Origin: Plotosus lineatus
Taxonomy: Eukaryota; Chordata; Actinopteri; Siluriformes; Plotosidae
Direction: 5' to 3'
Assembly: GCA_024760905.1 (NCBI GenBank)
Contig: CM045733.1
Coordinates: forward strand, 40,018,501 to 40,082,500
Length of the DNA stretch: 64,000 nucleotides
Position numbers and translations under genes: made by a program. How positions within the stretch are numbered: the stretch's first letter is position 1; each line of letters begins with the position of its first letter. The notes beneath the pieces are model-generated. The model had not been told where the DNA came from. It worked only from the letters and a program-made list of their open reading frames with translations, and did no database searches. Positions 35,626 through 48,200 of the stretch are shown here, piece after piece.

Positions 35626-36384
35626 ACATATGATTTACATGACCAGTGCCACCTCCTGCTGAAGACTTCATAAGTCTCTACAACCACCCCAATACATTAC
35701 TGCAATCATGATGACATGATATATATTTTTTGTGCTGTTGTTCAGCCGATAATATGCAACTGACTACAGTAGGCGACATATGTATCATTTAAAATGATCA
35801 AAATCAGGATTGTCTTTACAAGTTCAACTCTGTGTCTTTACCAATGCTCAAACATAAAATGAGCTCCGTGTGACATGGTCAGGATAACAAGAATCATTTG
35901 TGCTAAAATTAAGTTATAATCTGAGTAAGGACTTTGTCATACTGCTAATTATATCACTTATGAGCCAAGTCTAATGGCTAATCTGAGATGAAGTGGTACA
36001 GGATGAAGAAAATATCTTTCTTGCGTAAATCTCATGATACATAAACCGATCCCTGTTCTCTATATTCAATATTTTGTTGAAACACTCTGAAACCTAATTC
36101 AACACAAAATTTGTAAAATAAATTAATAAATAAATGTCTGAGAGTTACACCTATTTTACATTTTGTTTGTTCATTAAAAAGAATCATTATTTATTCATAT
36201 TGTTACCAATTTCTTGACTGATTAATTTGATTCACAAAATATAAGAACAAAGAATATTTATCATGATTTTAAACATTCAGACCACAGTAGTATTTATCAA
36301 GTATTTACTGAGCTAAATACTGACTGAATGAAAAAAGCAAACCTCTGTCATAATGAAAAGATTTTTTTGGTGCAAGAAGCCATG
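35626..36384. other. Unassigned AT-rich sequence
   Basis: No gene or repeat recognised. Confidence 0.5.
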
Positions 36385-36722
36385 CCATAGTGGAAGCACA
36401 AGGTGGTGTGGATTTGGCTCACCTCCACACACAGTGTGGGCTCTGGAACCGAATTTTTGTGAGGGGATTGACTCTTAATCTGGATTTGTGCATGGGTAGA
36501 TGCACCGGGCAGATATGGGGATACACTCAAGCCCTAAGTTCCTCAGTGTTAGAGTCCTCGTGGGTGAGAGGGATGCCTCTCTGTGACTGCAGAAGGGAAG
36601 GTTCTCACTGTTGTTTGTGCTTATGCACCAAATGACAGTTCCTATTACCCAGCCTTCTTGGAGTTTCTGGGTAGTGTCCTGGCGGGTGCCACCTTGGGAC
36701 TCCATTGTTCTCCCCAGAGATC

Positions 36723-37046
36723 GATTCATTCATTTTCTGAACCGCTTATTCCTAATTAGGCTCACAGGGAGGTTGGTACTCATCTCAGTCGACTCTGGGC
36801 GAGGTACACCTTGGACTGCTCACCAAGCATTCGCAGGGCCAACACTACTCACAGTCACACTTAGGGGCAATTTGGAACGGTCGATTAACCTACTGTGTAT
36901 GTTTTTGGACTGTGGAAGGAAACCAGAGTAGCTGGAGGAAACTAAAATAAGGCACGGGAGAAAATGCAAACTCTACACAGAAATACCCAAACTGGGAATT
37001 GAACCCAGTACCTTCTTGCTTTTAGGCGGTGTACTTGGTACAAGGT
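36723..37046 (-). mobile_element. SINE-2 copy
   Basis: It runs from the inverse tail TCATTCATTTTCTGAACCGC through CCTAATTAGGCTCACAGGG, GGGGCAATTTGGAAC and TTTTTGGACTGTGGAAGG to the degenerate tRNA head (inverse of GGGTTCAATTCCC). It is inserted in the Rex3-like endonuclease region. Confidence 0.82.
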
Positions 37047-37314
37047 CACCGTTGGCCGAAGCTTAAATAGTCAACATTGTCATCAGACCTGCACTCATAT
37101 ATCCTAAAAAGTTAGTGAAGAGAGGGGCAGGGCTTGCAACTGATCATTAACTGATGGAAAACTGGTCGGTTTCGGCGGAGAGGAAAACTGTCGGACAGAC
37201 TTGGTACTCCTAAACTTGTAGTGAGTGAGTGGACAAGATATTCCCTGAGACACTGAAAGCCCTGGATATTGTACAGCTGGGTTGATTGATTTCAGTGACA
37301 TATGGAGATTCAGG

Positions 37315-37653
37315 GGAAATGGCGATCTAGTGGTATAAGGCGCTGGATCACTTATCCTAAGGTTTGGGGTACGAGTCCCACTTTCCACAAGGTTGTCACT
37401 GTCTCCCCCAGTGCAGCTAACTGGGTTATCAAAGGCCGGCCATGTCTCGCACTGTCTATGGTGTGAGGCATGTAAGAGAACCATTACTGACTCTCGACAA
37501 GAGTAGGCTGCAAGCCATCAGCGTATTTCTGCCCTGTGATGGCTTGGCGAGCTGTCCAGGGTGTACTCTGCCCTCGCCTGCAGTTGACTGGGGTGGGCGC
37601 CAGCCTCCCCCAACCCTAATTAGGATCAAGCGGTTACAGAAAATTAACTGAAC
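37315..37653 (+). mobile_element. Chimeric SINE with perfect 13-bp target duplication
   Basis: Flanks ATGGAGATTCAGG at 37302-37314 and 37654-37666. The head and body are SINE-1 (TCTAGTGGTATAAGGCGC, GGGGTACGAGTCCC, CTAACTGGGTTATCAAAGG, GAACCATTACTGAC). At TTTCTGCCCTGTGATGGC the sequence switches to the SINE-2/LINE-type tail (AGCTGTCCAGGGTGTACTC, CCTAATTAGGATCAAGCGG). The SINE-1 block resembling RTE-A is absent. Confidence 0.9.
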
Positions 37654-37909
37654 ATGGAGATTCAGGACGACACCTGTGAAGTAGCAGACCGTAAATGGGA
37701 CTGGCGAGTTATGCTCTGGTTATTGGAAGATCACACCATTCAGCCTGTTGAAGAGGAGGCTCTCACTTTCATCCTGATTGTGGAACAGTGGATTAGTCCT
37801 TTCCCCTGTGCAAAGTGGCCATGGGTATCAGGGGAGCTATGTTTGTAAACCCAAGAGCTATCCAGTCCCCCTGTATAACCAAAGCAAGAGCTGTGTATGT
37901 ATCCTCAGC

Positions 37910-40900
37910 TTCTTCTTCTTCTTCTTCTTTTCCTTTCGGCTTTTCCCTTCAGGGGTCGCCACAGCGAATCATCTGCCTCCATCTCACCCTATCCTTTGCA
38001 TCTTCTTCTCTTACACCAACGACCTTCATGTCCTCCTTTACCACATCCATGAATCGTCTCTTTGGTCTTCCTCTAGGCCTTTTGCCTGGTAGTTCCAGCC
38101 TCAGCATCCTATTACCAATATACTCACTATCCCTCCTCTGTACATGTCCAAACCATCTCAATCTAGCCTCTCTGACTTTGTCTCCAAAACGTCTTACATG
38201 TGCTGTCCCTCTGACGTGCTCATTCCTAATCCTATCCATCCTCGTTACTCCCAAAGAGAACCTCAACATTTTCATCTCTGCTACCTCCAACTCTGCCTCC
38301 TGTCTTTTCCCCAGGGCCACTGTTTCTAGCCCATACAGCATCGTTGGCCTCAACACCATCTTGTACACTTTTCCTTTCATTTTTGCCGATACCCTCCTAT
38401 CACACATCACACCGGACACTTTTCTCCAACCATTCCAACCTGCCTGCACACGCTTTTTCACCTCTTTTCCACACTCTCCATTGCTTTGGATTGTTGAGCC
38501 TAAGTACTTAAAATCCTCCACCTTTCTTATCTCTGCTCCCTGTAATCTCACCGTTCCTCTTTGGTCCTTGGCATTCATGCACATGTATTCTGTCTTACTG
38601 AGGCTAATCTTCATTCCCCTCCTTTCCAGGGCATACCTCCACCTCTCTAGATTTTCCTGCACTTGTTCTCTGCTCTCACTACAGATTACAATGTCATCTG
38701 CAAACATCATAGTCCATGGGGAATCTTGTCTAACCTCATCTGTCAGCCTGTCCATCACCATAGCGAACAAGAAGGGGCTGAGAGCTGACCCTTGATGCAG
38801 TCCCACCTCCACCTTGAACTCTTCTGTCACACCGACAGCACACCTCACCACTGTCTTACATCTCTCATACATGTCTTGCACCACTCTAACATACTTCTCT
38901 GCCACTCCAGACTTCCTCATGCAATACCACAGTTCTTCTCTCGGCACCCTGTCATATGCTTTCTCCAGATCCACAAAGGCACAATGCAGCTCCGTCTGAC
39001 CTTCTCTGTACTTCTCCATTAACATCCTCAAGGCAAACACTGCATCTGTGGTGCTCTTTCTGGGCATGAAACCAAACTGTTGTTCACAAATGCTGACCTC
39101 TGCCCTTAGTCTAGCTTCCACTATTCTTTCCCATAACTTCATCGTATGGCTCATCAACTTTATCCCTCTGTAGTTGCCACAACTCTGCACGTCTCCCTTG
39201 TTCTTAAAAATGGGCACCAGCACACTTCTCCTCCATTCCTCTGGCATCCTCTCACTTTCTAAGACCTTGTTAAATGTTCTTGTCATAAAATCTACTGCTA
39301 CCTCTCCTAGACACTTCCATACCTCCACCGGTATGTCATCAGGACAAACTGCCTTTCCATTCTTCATCCTCTTCAATGCCCTCCTCACTTCACCCTTACT
39401 AATCTTTGCTACTTCCTGGTCCTCAACAGTCACCTCTTCTACTCTTTTTTCTCTGTCATTTTCCTCATTCATCAGCTCTTCAAAGTACTCTTTCCATCTT
39501 CCCTACACACTTCTGTCATCAGTCAATACATTTCCCTCTCTGTCCTTTATCAATCTAACTTGCTGCACGTCCTTCCCATCTCTATTTCTCTGCTGTGCCA
39601 ACCTGTATAAATCATTTTCTCCCTCCTTACTTTCCAACCGAGCATACAAGTCATCAAACGCGCTCTGTTTGGCCTTTGACACTGCTACCTTTGCCTTACG
39701 CTGTGTCTCCCTGTACTCCTGTTTACTCTCTTCGGTTTTGTCAATGTCCCACTTCTTCTTAGCTAATCTCTTCCTTTGTACACACTCCTGCACTTCCTCA
39801 TTCCACCACCAAGTCTCCTTATCTACTTTCCTTCCAGATGACACACCAAGTATTCTCCTACCTGTCTCCCTGATCACATTCGCTGTAGTTGTCCAGTCAT
39901 CTGGAAGCACTTCCTGACCACCCAAAGCCTGTTTCAACTCCTCCTTGAAGACAACCCGACACTCTTCCTTTTCAACTTCCACCACTTTGTCTTCTGCTCT
40001 GCCTTTGCCTTCTTCACCTTCCTCACCATCAGCATCATCCTGCACACCACCATCCTATGCTGTTTGGCAACACTCTCACCCGCTACTACTTTGCAGTCAC
40101 TGACTTCCTTTAAATTACATCGCCTGCACAAGATGTAGTCTACCTGTGTGCTCCTACCTCCACTTTTATAAGTCACCCTATGCTCCTCTCTCTTCTGGAA
40201 GAAAGTATTCACCACAGCCATTTCCATCCTTTTTGCAAAATCTACCAACATCTGTCCTTCATGCGTTCCTGTCCTGGATACCAAACCTACCCATCACTTC
40301 CTCGTCCCCTCTGTTTCCTGCACCAACATGTCCATTGAAGTCTGCCCCAATGACCACTCTTTCACCTCTGGGGGTACTCTGCATCACTTCATCTAACTCC
40401 CTCCAGAAGCTCTCCTTCTCTTCTCGCTCACATCCTGTCTGTGGGGCATAAGCACTAACAACATTGACCATCACACCTTTAATTTCTAACTTGAGACTCA
40501 TCACTCTGTCTGACACTCTTTTCACTTCTAGAACATTCCTGGCAAACTCCTCCTTCAAGATGACTCCGACTCCATTTCTCTTCCCATCCACACCGTGATA
40601 AAACAGCTTAAACCCTGCTCCTATGCTTCTAGCCTTGCGACCTTTCCACCTGGTCTCCTGAACACACAGTATGTCCACCTTCCTCCTCTGCATCATGTCA
40701 GCCAGCTCTCTACCTTTTCCTGTCATAGTTCCAATATTCAAAGTCCCTACTTTCAGTCCTAGACTCATGCCTTTCCTCTTCTCTCTCTGGCAACGGACAC
40801 GCCTCCCGCCTCTCCTTCTTCGACGTCTTCGACCAACAGTAGTCCAATTTCCATCAGCACCCTGTTGGTTGACGGCACCGATGGCGGTCGTTGTTAACCC

Positions 40901-41067
40901 GGGCCTCGACCGATCCGGTATGTCATTCTTTCTTGTGATTCGCATAGTTTATTTGGCATTTGTTTTACGCCGGATGCCCTTCCTGACGCAACCCTCTGCA
41001 TTTATCCGGGCTTGGGACCGGCGTGAGGGAGAGACACTGGTTTGTGCCCCCCCCTCACGGCTGCATT
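37910..41067 (-). mobile_element. RTE-A non-LTR retrotransposon, full length, youngest-looking copy
   Basis: It is bounded by the perfect 18-bp duplication TGTGTATGTATCCTCAGC (37892-37909 and 41068-41085). On the minus strand it begins ATGCAGCCGTGAGGG and ends with GTGGCGACCCCTGAAGGG, AAAGCCGAAAGG and a (GAA)n tail. The length of 3.16 kb defines the family. It interrupts an older Rex3-like element at its PLYNQSKSC segment. Confidence 0.95.
37949..40945 (-). pseudogene. RTE-A endonuclease/reverse transcriptase, least damaged copy
   Basis: The endonuclease part (40945 to about 39950) has LCVQETRWKGRKARS, VVSAYAPQTG, GADFNGHVGAG and STQVDYILCRR. The RT part (39472 to 37949) is 507 codons open, with GNYRGIKLMSHTMKL, FGFMPRKSTTDAVFALRM, AFVDLEKAYDRVPR, LHQGSALSPFLFA, FADD (38693-38704) and a C-terminal VRWRQMIRCGDP. 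Only three lesions were seen: a 1-nt frameshift near 40265, another near 39980, and a stop at about 39502. It is defective but recent. Confidence 0.92.
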
Positions 41068-41440
41068 TGTGTATGTATCCTCAGCAGTGGTGGTAAAATG
41101 GATTGGGGGCTGGATGGATTAATCAGTGTTGCATCAGCAGTAATGAGGGTGGTACATTGGTCTGTTATGGTGAAGATGAGTCTTAGCCTAAAAGCAAAAG
41201 GTTTTGTTCTACTGGTTCATCTACATTCCAATCCTCACTGGTAGTCATGGAATTTGGGTAATGATCAAAAGGATGACATTGCAGACACAAGCAGCTGAAA
41301 TGGGTTTCTTTCAGATGGTGTCTGTTCTTAGCCTAAGAGGGAGACTGAGGCGCTCAGACATAACTCTGGTAGAACCGCTGCTTCTCTGCTTCAAAAAGAG
41401 TCAGCTGAGCTTGCATCAGGAGCAATCTGATTAGAATGCA

Positions 41441-42129
41441 TCCTGATTGTCTTGCAGTTGATTGGTCAATCTGTATGCTCTGTACCGAGACTAACCAATC
41501 AACTACCTGAAGACTCAAATCACTTGATTAAATGAGCCAAGTCAAGTGTGCTGCTGCTGGGTTGAAACAAAAACCTGCAGCCACATGGCCCTTTGTGGCA
41601 CGAGTTTGATAGCCCTGCTTTAAAGGTTTTCGAGGCATGTCCAACTGAGAGGGACTTAAAGGATTATATATATTCCATCTGACCTGAGGACATTGGGTCT
41701 ATCTCCGGAGAAGCTGAAAAGTGTCACTGATTTTGACTCATTTCAATGTAAGCTAAAAGCTCAGTCAGATAAAGATAAACATAAGCATACGTAAATGCCT
41801 TCAAAAGTTAAAGTTTTGCTTTGAATCAGGTAGTGATTTATTCAAAAACAGTGAATCATTAAATGAAAATAAACTCCTCTTAGATGCTCATGTAAATCTG
41901 AAAGTTATAATAATAATAATAATAATAATCTTTGTTTACCTTAAATTAGTGATTATTAGGTTAAATAAAGTATAAAGAGTTAGTTTTATTAAACTTGATC
42001 ACTGAGTTTGCCTGTGATAGCTTGAGTGCAATTAATCAATCAATCAATTAATTAATAAATTATAAATATTTCCATGTAAAAAAATATATACATTATATGC
42101 TTTTTATTAAATACCGCCTTTAAAAACTC
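41441..42129. other. Unassigned; (TAA)n at about 41908-41930
   Basis: No gene recognised. Confidence 0.5.
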
Positions 42130-42216
42130 TTCCCTCACCCAGGGTCGTCTGAGATGGGCGTCAGCCTCCCCGCGACCCTAATTAGGAATAAGCAGTTCAG
42201 AAAATGAATGAATCGA
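42130..42216 (+). mobile_element. SINE-2-type tail fragment
   Basis: GAGATGGGCGTCAGCCTCC, CCTAATTAGGAATAAGC and ATGAATGAATC; the 3' end only. Confidence 0.7.
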
Positions 42217-42749
42217 TGATAGTGAATCTGATTCATCACTGATTACTGGCTTTGATTCATTTCAACTGTGATGCAGTTTAAAAAAATTGGATAATTATAA
42301 TAATGATAATGTATAGAAACATTGAAGCGTGTTTTTGTTTTTACTTAGCATGGCTCTTGTTGTCTCTCATAATTAAATATACAATTAATTTAAAATAAAT
42401 ACCAATTATATAACAATAGCTAGAAGTCAAAATTGTGCATATACATTTACACCTCATATGGCGTCAAACATTTAAAATACATTTACTCCTAGCACCTCTC
42501 GATGGCTTTCCAAATGAACTTAGCATAGTTCGGTAATGTTCTGAATTTCTGTATTTTTCAAACGCTGTATGTAATTTCATGTTTGATGTAAATGTAATGT
42601 ACACCAAAAGAGTAGAAAATGTATTATTTTGAAGGATATATGCAGCTCTTATAATCCCACAGGTGAACATTACTCAATTTGACTGAACACAAAGTGATGA
42701 ATGGTGAAGAAATGTTTAAATAATATCAACATTAAAATTTTAATTAGTT
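42217..42749. other. Unassigned AT-rich sequence
   Basis: No gene or repeat recognised. Confidence 0.5.
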
Positions 42750-42762
42750 GGGATCATAATAG

Positions 42763-43134
42763 GGCAGTGATGGGCTCATGGATAGGGCGCAGGGTCACTG
42801 ATCCTAAGGTTGGGGGTTCGAGTCCCCACAGGGTTGTCATTGTCCCCTCAGTGCAGTTACTAGGGTTATCAAAGGCGGACTATGTCTCTCACTGTCTATG
42901 GTGAGAGGCATGTAAAAGAACCTTTGCTGACTTTCGTAAAGAATAGGCTGCAAAGCCGTCAACATGTTTCTGTCCCTTGCTAGAAGAGTTGTGACAGGAA
43001 GGGCATCCGGCGTAAAAAAAACAAAAAAAACAACAACAACAAAAAAATGCCAAATCAAATGTGTGACTCTCGAAAACTGTGACGACTCTCGAAAACGGGA
43101 AAAAGCTGAAAAGGATCAAAGAAGAAAGAAAGAC
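42763..43134 (+). mobile_element. SINE-1 copy with A-rich insertion
   Basis: The head has GGGTTCGAGTCCCC (42810), followed by the complete body, the RTE-A-like block GACAGGAAGGGCATCCGGCG and an expansion of A/CAA units (43014-43046), then a degenerate terminus. The flanks GGGATCATAATA and GGGATCATCATAA suggest a target duplication. Confidence 0.82.
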
Positions 43135-43146
43135 GGGATCATCATA

Positions 43147-43947
43147 AGTATTATATTTAAGTATGATTTAGATCTTCTTGTATAATCTGAACCAGGAGCA
43201 GGAAACATTCATCTTTCCTGATTATAAATGTGGCTTGCTGAAATTTTCTTTCATATAAGTTATGTTATAATAATATGAAAATATTAAGAATAAATAGAGC
43301 AGTTGTGGTTAATATTGCAACTAATACACACTGCTACATACAAACAATTCCAATCAACAAAGCAAACAAACAAACAAACAAAAACTCAGCAGACATTCAT
43401 AAAAGCCAAATGTAAACCAGGAATTATTCAAGTGCATATCTTGAGCCAAGTATTCATTCATGGAACATTTGAATTTAGCCACACCCACATAACACCATTT
43501 AAGTCAAAATCACAAAGAGATGAAAATGATGACTTAATGATTAAATGCTAAATTACATATTAGCTCTACCTTATTTTAAAGACTGCCATTACATCTATTT
43601 GTTCTGAACAATCCTAATTTGGATAATGAGAGATGTGATTGAATGAAATTTAATATTGGTAAATAGAGAGCTTTTGTGTAGGGATATTATAAATGTGGGC
43701 AAAGCTTGTTTGAACACATTAATTGTGACATGTAATTTATGAGTTTAATGAATCTGCTATGATAACATGGATTATTTTTCCGAAGGTGTGGTTGTGATTG
43801 TCAAAAGTGCAAAATGAAGAAAAACAGCAGTAGAAACTGCTATCACCTATCACCTCAATGTAACAACAAAAAAGCTAAAAAACAAAGCTGCAAGTCTGAA
43901 CAAATGATTCCATGCTAACATACACAATCACACACTCACAGACATTC
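43147..43947. other. Unassigned AT-rich sequence
   Basis: No gene recognised. Confidence 0.5.
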
Positions 43948-44080
<133 letters not shown>

Positions 44081-44081
44081 T

Positions 44082-44431
44082 GGGGCAGTGGTTGCCGGTT
44101 GGTAAAGGGCTCTGGATCACTGATCGTAGGGTTGGGGATTTGAGTCCCACTCTCCACAAGGTTGTCACTGTCCCCCCAGTGCATGTCCATGTCTCCATGT
44201 CTCTCACTGTCTATGGTGAGATGTTCATGTAAAAGAACCATTGCTGACTTTCGTAAAAAGAGTAGCTCCATAGCTGTCAGTGTGTTTCTGCCCCTTGCTA
44301 AAGGGTTGTATCAGGAAGGGTATCTGACGTAAAAACCTATGCCAAATCGAATATACAAATCATCACTATGGCTTCCATGAAGATGGAGGCAGATGATTTG
44401 CTTTGGCAACCCCTGAAAGGAAAAGAAGAAG
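44082..44431 (+). mobile_element. SINE-1 copy with extended RTE-A 3' end
   Basis: The head and body are as in the reference copy. The last part reads GATGGAGGCAGATGATTTGC then GGCAACCCCTGAAAGG and (GAA)n. It therefore includes some 20 nt more of the RTE-A coding end (the RWRQMI segment) than other SINE-1 copies. Confidence 0.82.
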
Positions 44432-44463
44432 ATATACATTTATACACACACATGTATATACAT

Positions 44464-44466
<3 letters not shown>

Positions 44467-44519
<53 letters not shown>

Positions 44520-44563
44520 ATATATATATATGTGTATATATATATATATGTGTATATATATAT
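44467..44563. repeat. (TA)n with TGTG interruptions
   Basis: TA array between two SINE-1 copies in opposite orientation. Confidence 0.9.
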
Positions 44564-44909
44564 GTCTTCCTTTCGGCTTTTTCCCTTTTACTCGGGAGTC
44601 ACCACAGCAAATCATCGGATTCGCACGTTTGATTTGGCAGAGGTTTTTACGCCGGATGCCCTTCCTGACACAACCCTTTTTAGCAAGGGACAGAAACACG
44701 CTGACGACTTTGCAGCCTACTCTTTACGAAAGTCAGCAATGGTTCTTTTACATGCCTCTCACCATAGGCAGTGGGAGACATGGCCCGCCTTTGATAACCC
44801 AGTTAGCTGCACTGGGGGGACAGTGACAACCTTGTGGAGCGTGGGACTCAAACCCCCAACCTTTGGATCAGCGATCCAGCGCCCTATACCACTAGACCAC
44901 CACTGCCCA
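44564..44909 (-). mobile_element. SINE-1 full copy
   Basis: Inverse of the reference: terminus TTTCGGCTTTTTCCC, RTE-A-like block CGCCGGATGCCCTTCCTGAC, body, and the inverse head ending CCACTAGACCACCACTGCCC. TA-rich sequence lies on both sides. Confidence 0.88.
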
Positions 44910-45287
44910 TACATATATAGATATACACACATACATACATATACAGGGATCCCTCACTTTCCGTGGTTAATTGGGACTGAGATCCCCCCATGACCACCGA
45001 ATTCAGTGAAGTAGGATCAACCCCCCCCCCTTCCCCGCGGTACATGTATATGTGTAAATAATATCAATAAATACATAGTCAATGCTATAAATGCTTATAA
45101 TAAAAATTAAACATTCAAAAACAATGCATAAGATATAAATAAAATATACATACACACAGACAGATGCGTGCACATACAGATGCGTGTGTATACACTCAGA
45201 TCTGCACCTCACAGTAAGTAGTTTTAACAGGAGGTTTTGTGGGGATTTTTGTTTTGTTTTCAACATAATTGGCCTTGTTTTGCGGCA

Positions 45288-48200
45288 ATGCAGCCGTAAC
45301 GGGCGGGCACAAGCCAGTGTTCATCCTCACACCGGTCCTAGGACCGGATAAATGCAGAGGGTTGCGTCAGGAAGGGCATTTGGCGTAAAACCAATGCCAA
45401 ATATAACATGCGAGTCAAAAATATGAATTCCATACGGGACCGGTCGAGGCCTGAGTTAACAGTGACCGTCATCAGCGTTGTCAACAAACAGTGTGCTGGT
45501 GGAAATTGGACTACTGTTGCTCGAAGAAGCAGAGGTGGGAGGTGTGTCCGTAGGCAGAGAGAGAAGAGGAAAAGCATGAGTTTAGGACTGAGAGTAGGGA
45601 CGTTGAATGTTGGAACTATGACAGGAAAAGGTAGAGATCTGGTTGACATGATGCAGAGGAGGAAGGTGGACATACTTTTCTTCAGGAGACCAGGGGGAAA
45701 GGTAGCAAGGCTAGAAGCTTAGGAGCAGGGTTTAAGCTGTTTTATAATGGTGTGGATTGGAAGAGAAATGGAGTAGGTATCATCTTGAAGGAAGGGTTTA
45801 TCAGAAATGTTATACAACTGAAAAGAGTGTCAGACAGAGTGATCAGTCTCAAGTTAGAAATTGAAGGTGTGACGTTCAATGTTGTTTGTGTTTGTGTCCA
45901 ACAGGCAGGATGTGAGCTAAAAGAGAAGGAGAGATTCTGAAGTGACTTAGATGAAGTGATGCAGAGTACCCCCAGAGGTGAAAGAGTGGTCATTGATGCA
46001 GACTTCAATGGACATGTTGGTGCAGGCAAGAGAGGGAGCGAGAAAGTGATGGGCAGGTTTGGTATCCAGGACAGGAACACAGAAGGACAGCTGTTGATAG
46101 ATTTTGCAAAAAGGATGGAAAACCTGTGGTAAATACTTTCTTCCAGAAGAGACAGGAGCATAGGGCGACTTATAAAAGTGGAGGTAGGAGCACAGAGGTA
46201 CACTACATCTTGTGCAGGCAATGTCATTTGAAGGAAGTCAGTGACTACAAAGTAGTAGTGGATGAGAGTGTTGCCAAACAGCATAGGATGGTGGAGTGCA
46301 GGATGACGCTGATGGTGAGGAAGGTGAAGAAGGCAAGGGCAGAGCAGAAGACAAAGTGGTGGTAGCTGAAAAAGATAGTGTCATGTTGTCTTCAAGGAGG
46401 AGTTGAAACAGGCTTTTGGGTGGTCAGGGAGTGCTTCCAGATGACTGGACAACTACAGCTAATGTGATCAGGGAGACAGGTAAGAGAGTACTTGGTGTGT
46501 CATCTGAAAGGAAAGTGGATAACGAGACTTGGTGGTGGAATGCGGAAGTGCAGGAATGTGTAAAAAGGAAGAGGTTAGCTAAGAAGTGGGACACTGAGAG
46601 GACCGAAGTGAGTAATCAGGAGTATAGGGAGATAAAGCACAAGGCGAAGGTAGTGGTGTGAAAGGCCAAACAGAGGGTGTATAATCATTTGTATGCTAGG
46701 TTGGACCGTAATGAGGGAGAAAATGATTTATACAGGTTGGCACAGCAGAGAAATAGAGATGGGAAGGATGTGCAGCAAGTTAGAGTGATTAAGGACAGAG
46801 AGGGAAAGGTATTGACTGATGACAGAAGTGCACTGGGAAGATGGAAAGAGGATTTTAAAGAGCTGATGAATGAGGAAAATGAAATAGAAAAAAAAGTAGA
46901 AGAGGTGATCATTGAGGACCAGGAAGTAGCAGAGATTAGTAAGGGTGAAGTGGGGAGGGCATTGAAGAGGAGGTGACAGTAGATCGTCTGACAAGAACAT
47001 TTAACAAGGTCTTAGAAAGTGAGAGGATGCCAGAGGAATGGAGGAGAAGTGTGCTGGTGCACATTCTTAAGAACAAGGGAGACCTGCAGAGTTGTGGCAA
47101 CTACAAAGGGATAAAGTTGATGAGCCATACAATGAAGTTATGGGAAAGAATAGTGGAAGTATAAAATAGTTTTTTGCCAAGAAAGAGCACCACAGAAGCA
47201 GTATTTGCTTTGAGGATGTTAATAGAGAAGTACAGAGAATGTCCGAGGGAGCTGCAGTGTGCCTTTGTGGATCTGGAGAATGCATATGACAGGGTGCCGA
47301 GAGAGGAACTGTGGTATTGTATGAGCAAGCGGCTGAGAAGTATGTTAGAGTGGTGCAGGACATGTATGAGAGATGTAAGTGACAGTGGTGAGGTGTGCTG
47401 TCAGTGTGACAAAAGAGTTCAAGGTGGAGGTGGGACTGCATCAAGGGTCAGCTCTGAGCCCCTTCTTATTTGCTATGGTGATGAACAGGCTGACAGACGA
47501 GGTTAGACAAGATTCGCCATGTACTATGATGTTTGCAAATGACATTGTGATCTGTAGTCAGAGCAGAGAACAAGTGCAGGAAAATTTAAAGAGAAAGAGG
47601 TATGCCTTGGAAAGGAGAAGAATGAAGGTTAGCCTCAGTAAGACAGAATACATGTGTCTGGATGACAAGGACCCAAGAGGAATGGTAAGGTTACAGGGAG
47701 CAGAGATAAAGAAGGTGGAGGATTTTAGTACTTAGGCAAAGCAATAGAGAGTGTGGAAAAAGAGGTGAAGAAGCATGTGCAGGCAGGTTGTAATGGTTTG
47801 AGAAAAGTGTCCGATGTGATGTCTGATAGGAATGTATCGGCAAGAATGAAAGGAAAAGTGTACAAGACAGTTAGAGGCCAGTGATGTTTTATGGTCTCGA
47901 AACAGTGGCCCTGGGGAAAACACAGCAGGCAGAGCTGGAGGGAGCAGAGATGAACATATTAAGGTTCTCTTTGGGAGTAACGAGGATGGATAGGATCAGG
48001 AATGAGTATATCAGAGGGACAGCACATGTAAGAGGTTTTGGAGACAAAGTTAGAGAGGCTAGATTGAGATGTTTTGGACATGTACAGAGAAAGGATAGTG
48101 AGTATATTGGTAGTAGGATGCTGAGGTTGGAACTACCAGGCAGAAGGCCTAGAGGAAGCCCAAAGAGAAGATTTATGAATGTGGTGAAGGAGGACATGAA

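Larger units (their letters stand above)
36385..41440 (+). mobile_element. Old Rex3-like LINE carcass, interrupted by three later insertions
   Basis: Pieces in Rex3 order and on the plus strand: endonuclease (VCAYAPNDS-type segment at about 36615-36645 and DSIVLP at 36702), KALDIVQLG (about 37255, cf. Rex3 RALDVVGLSWLT), PLYNQSKSC (about 37866) and, beyond the RTE-A insertion, YIPILTGSHGIWVM (about 41220) with QAAEMGF and RLRRSD. Between them sit SINE-2 (36723-37046), a chimeric SINE (37315-37653) and RTE-A (37910-41067). It is heavily decayed. Confidence 0.75.

Noticed and set aside
37815..38795. A 326-residue plus-strand open frame rich in Ser, Leu and Thr
   Set aside because: It is the antisense shadow of the RTE-A reverse transcriptase frame at 37949-39472; likewise the antisense frames at 14378-15145 and 39174-39917.
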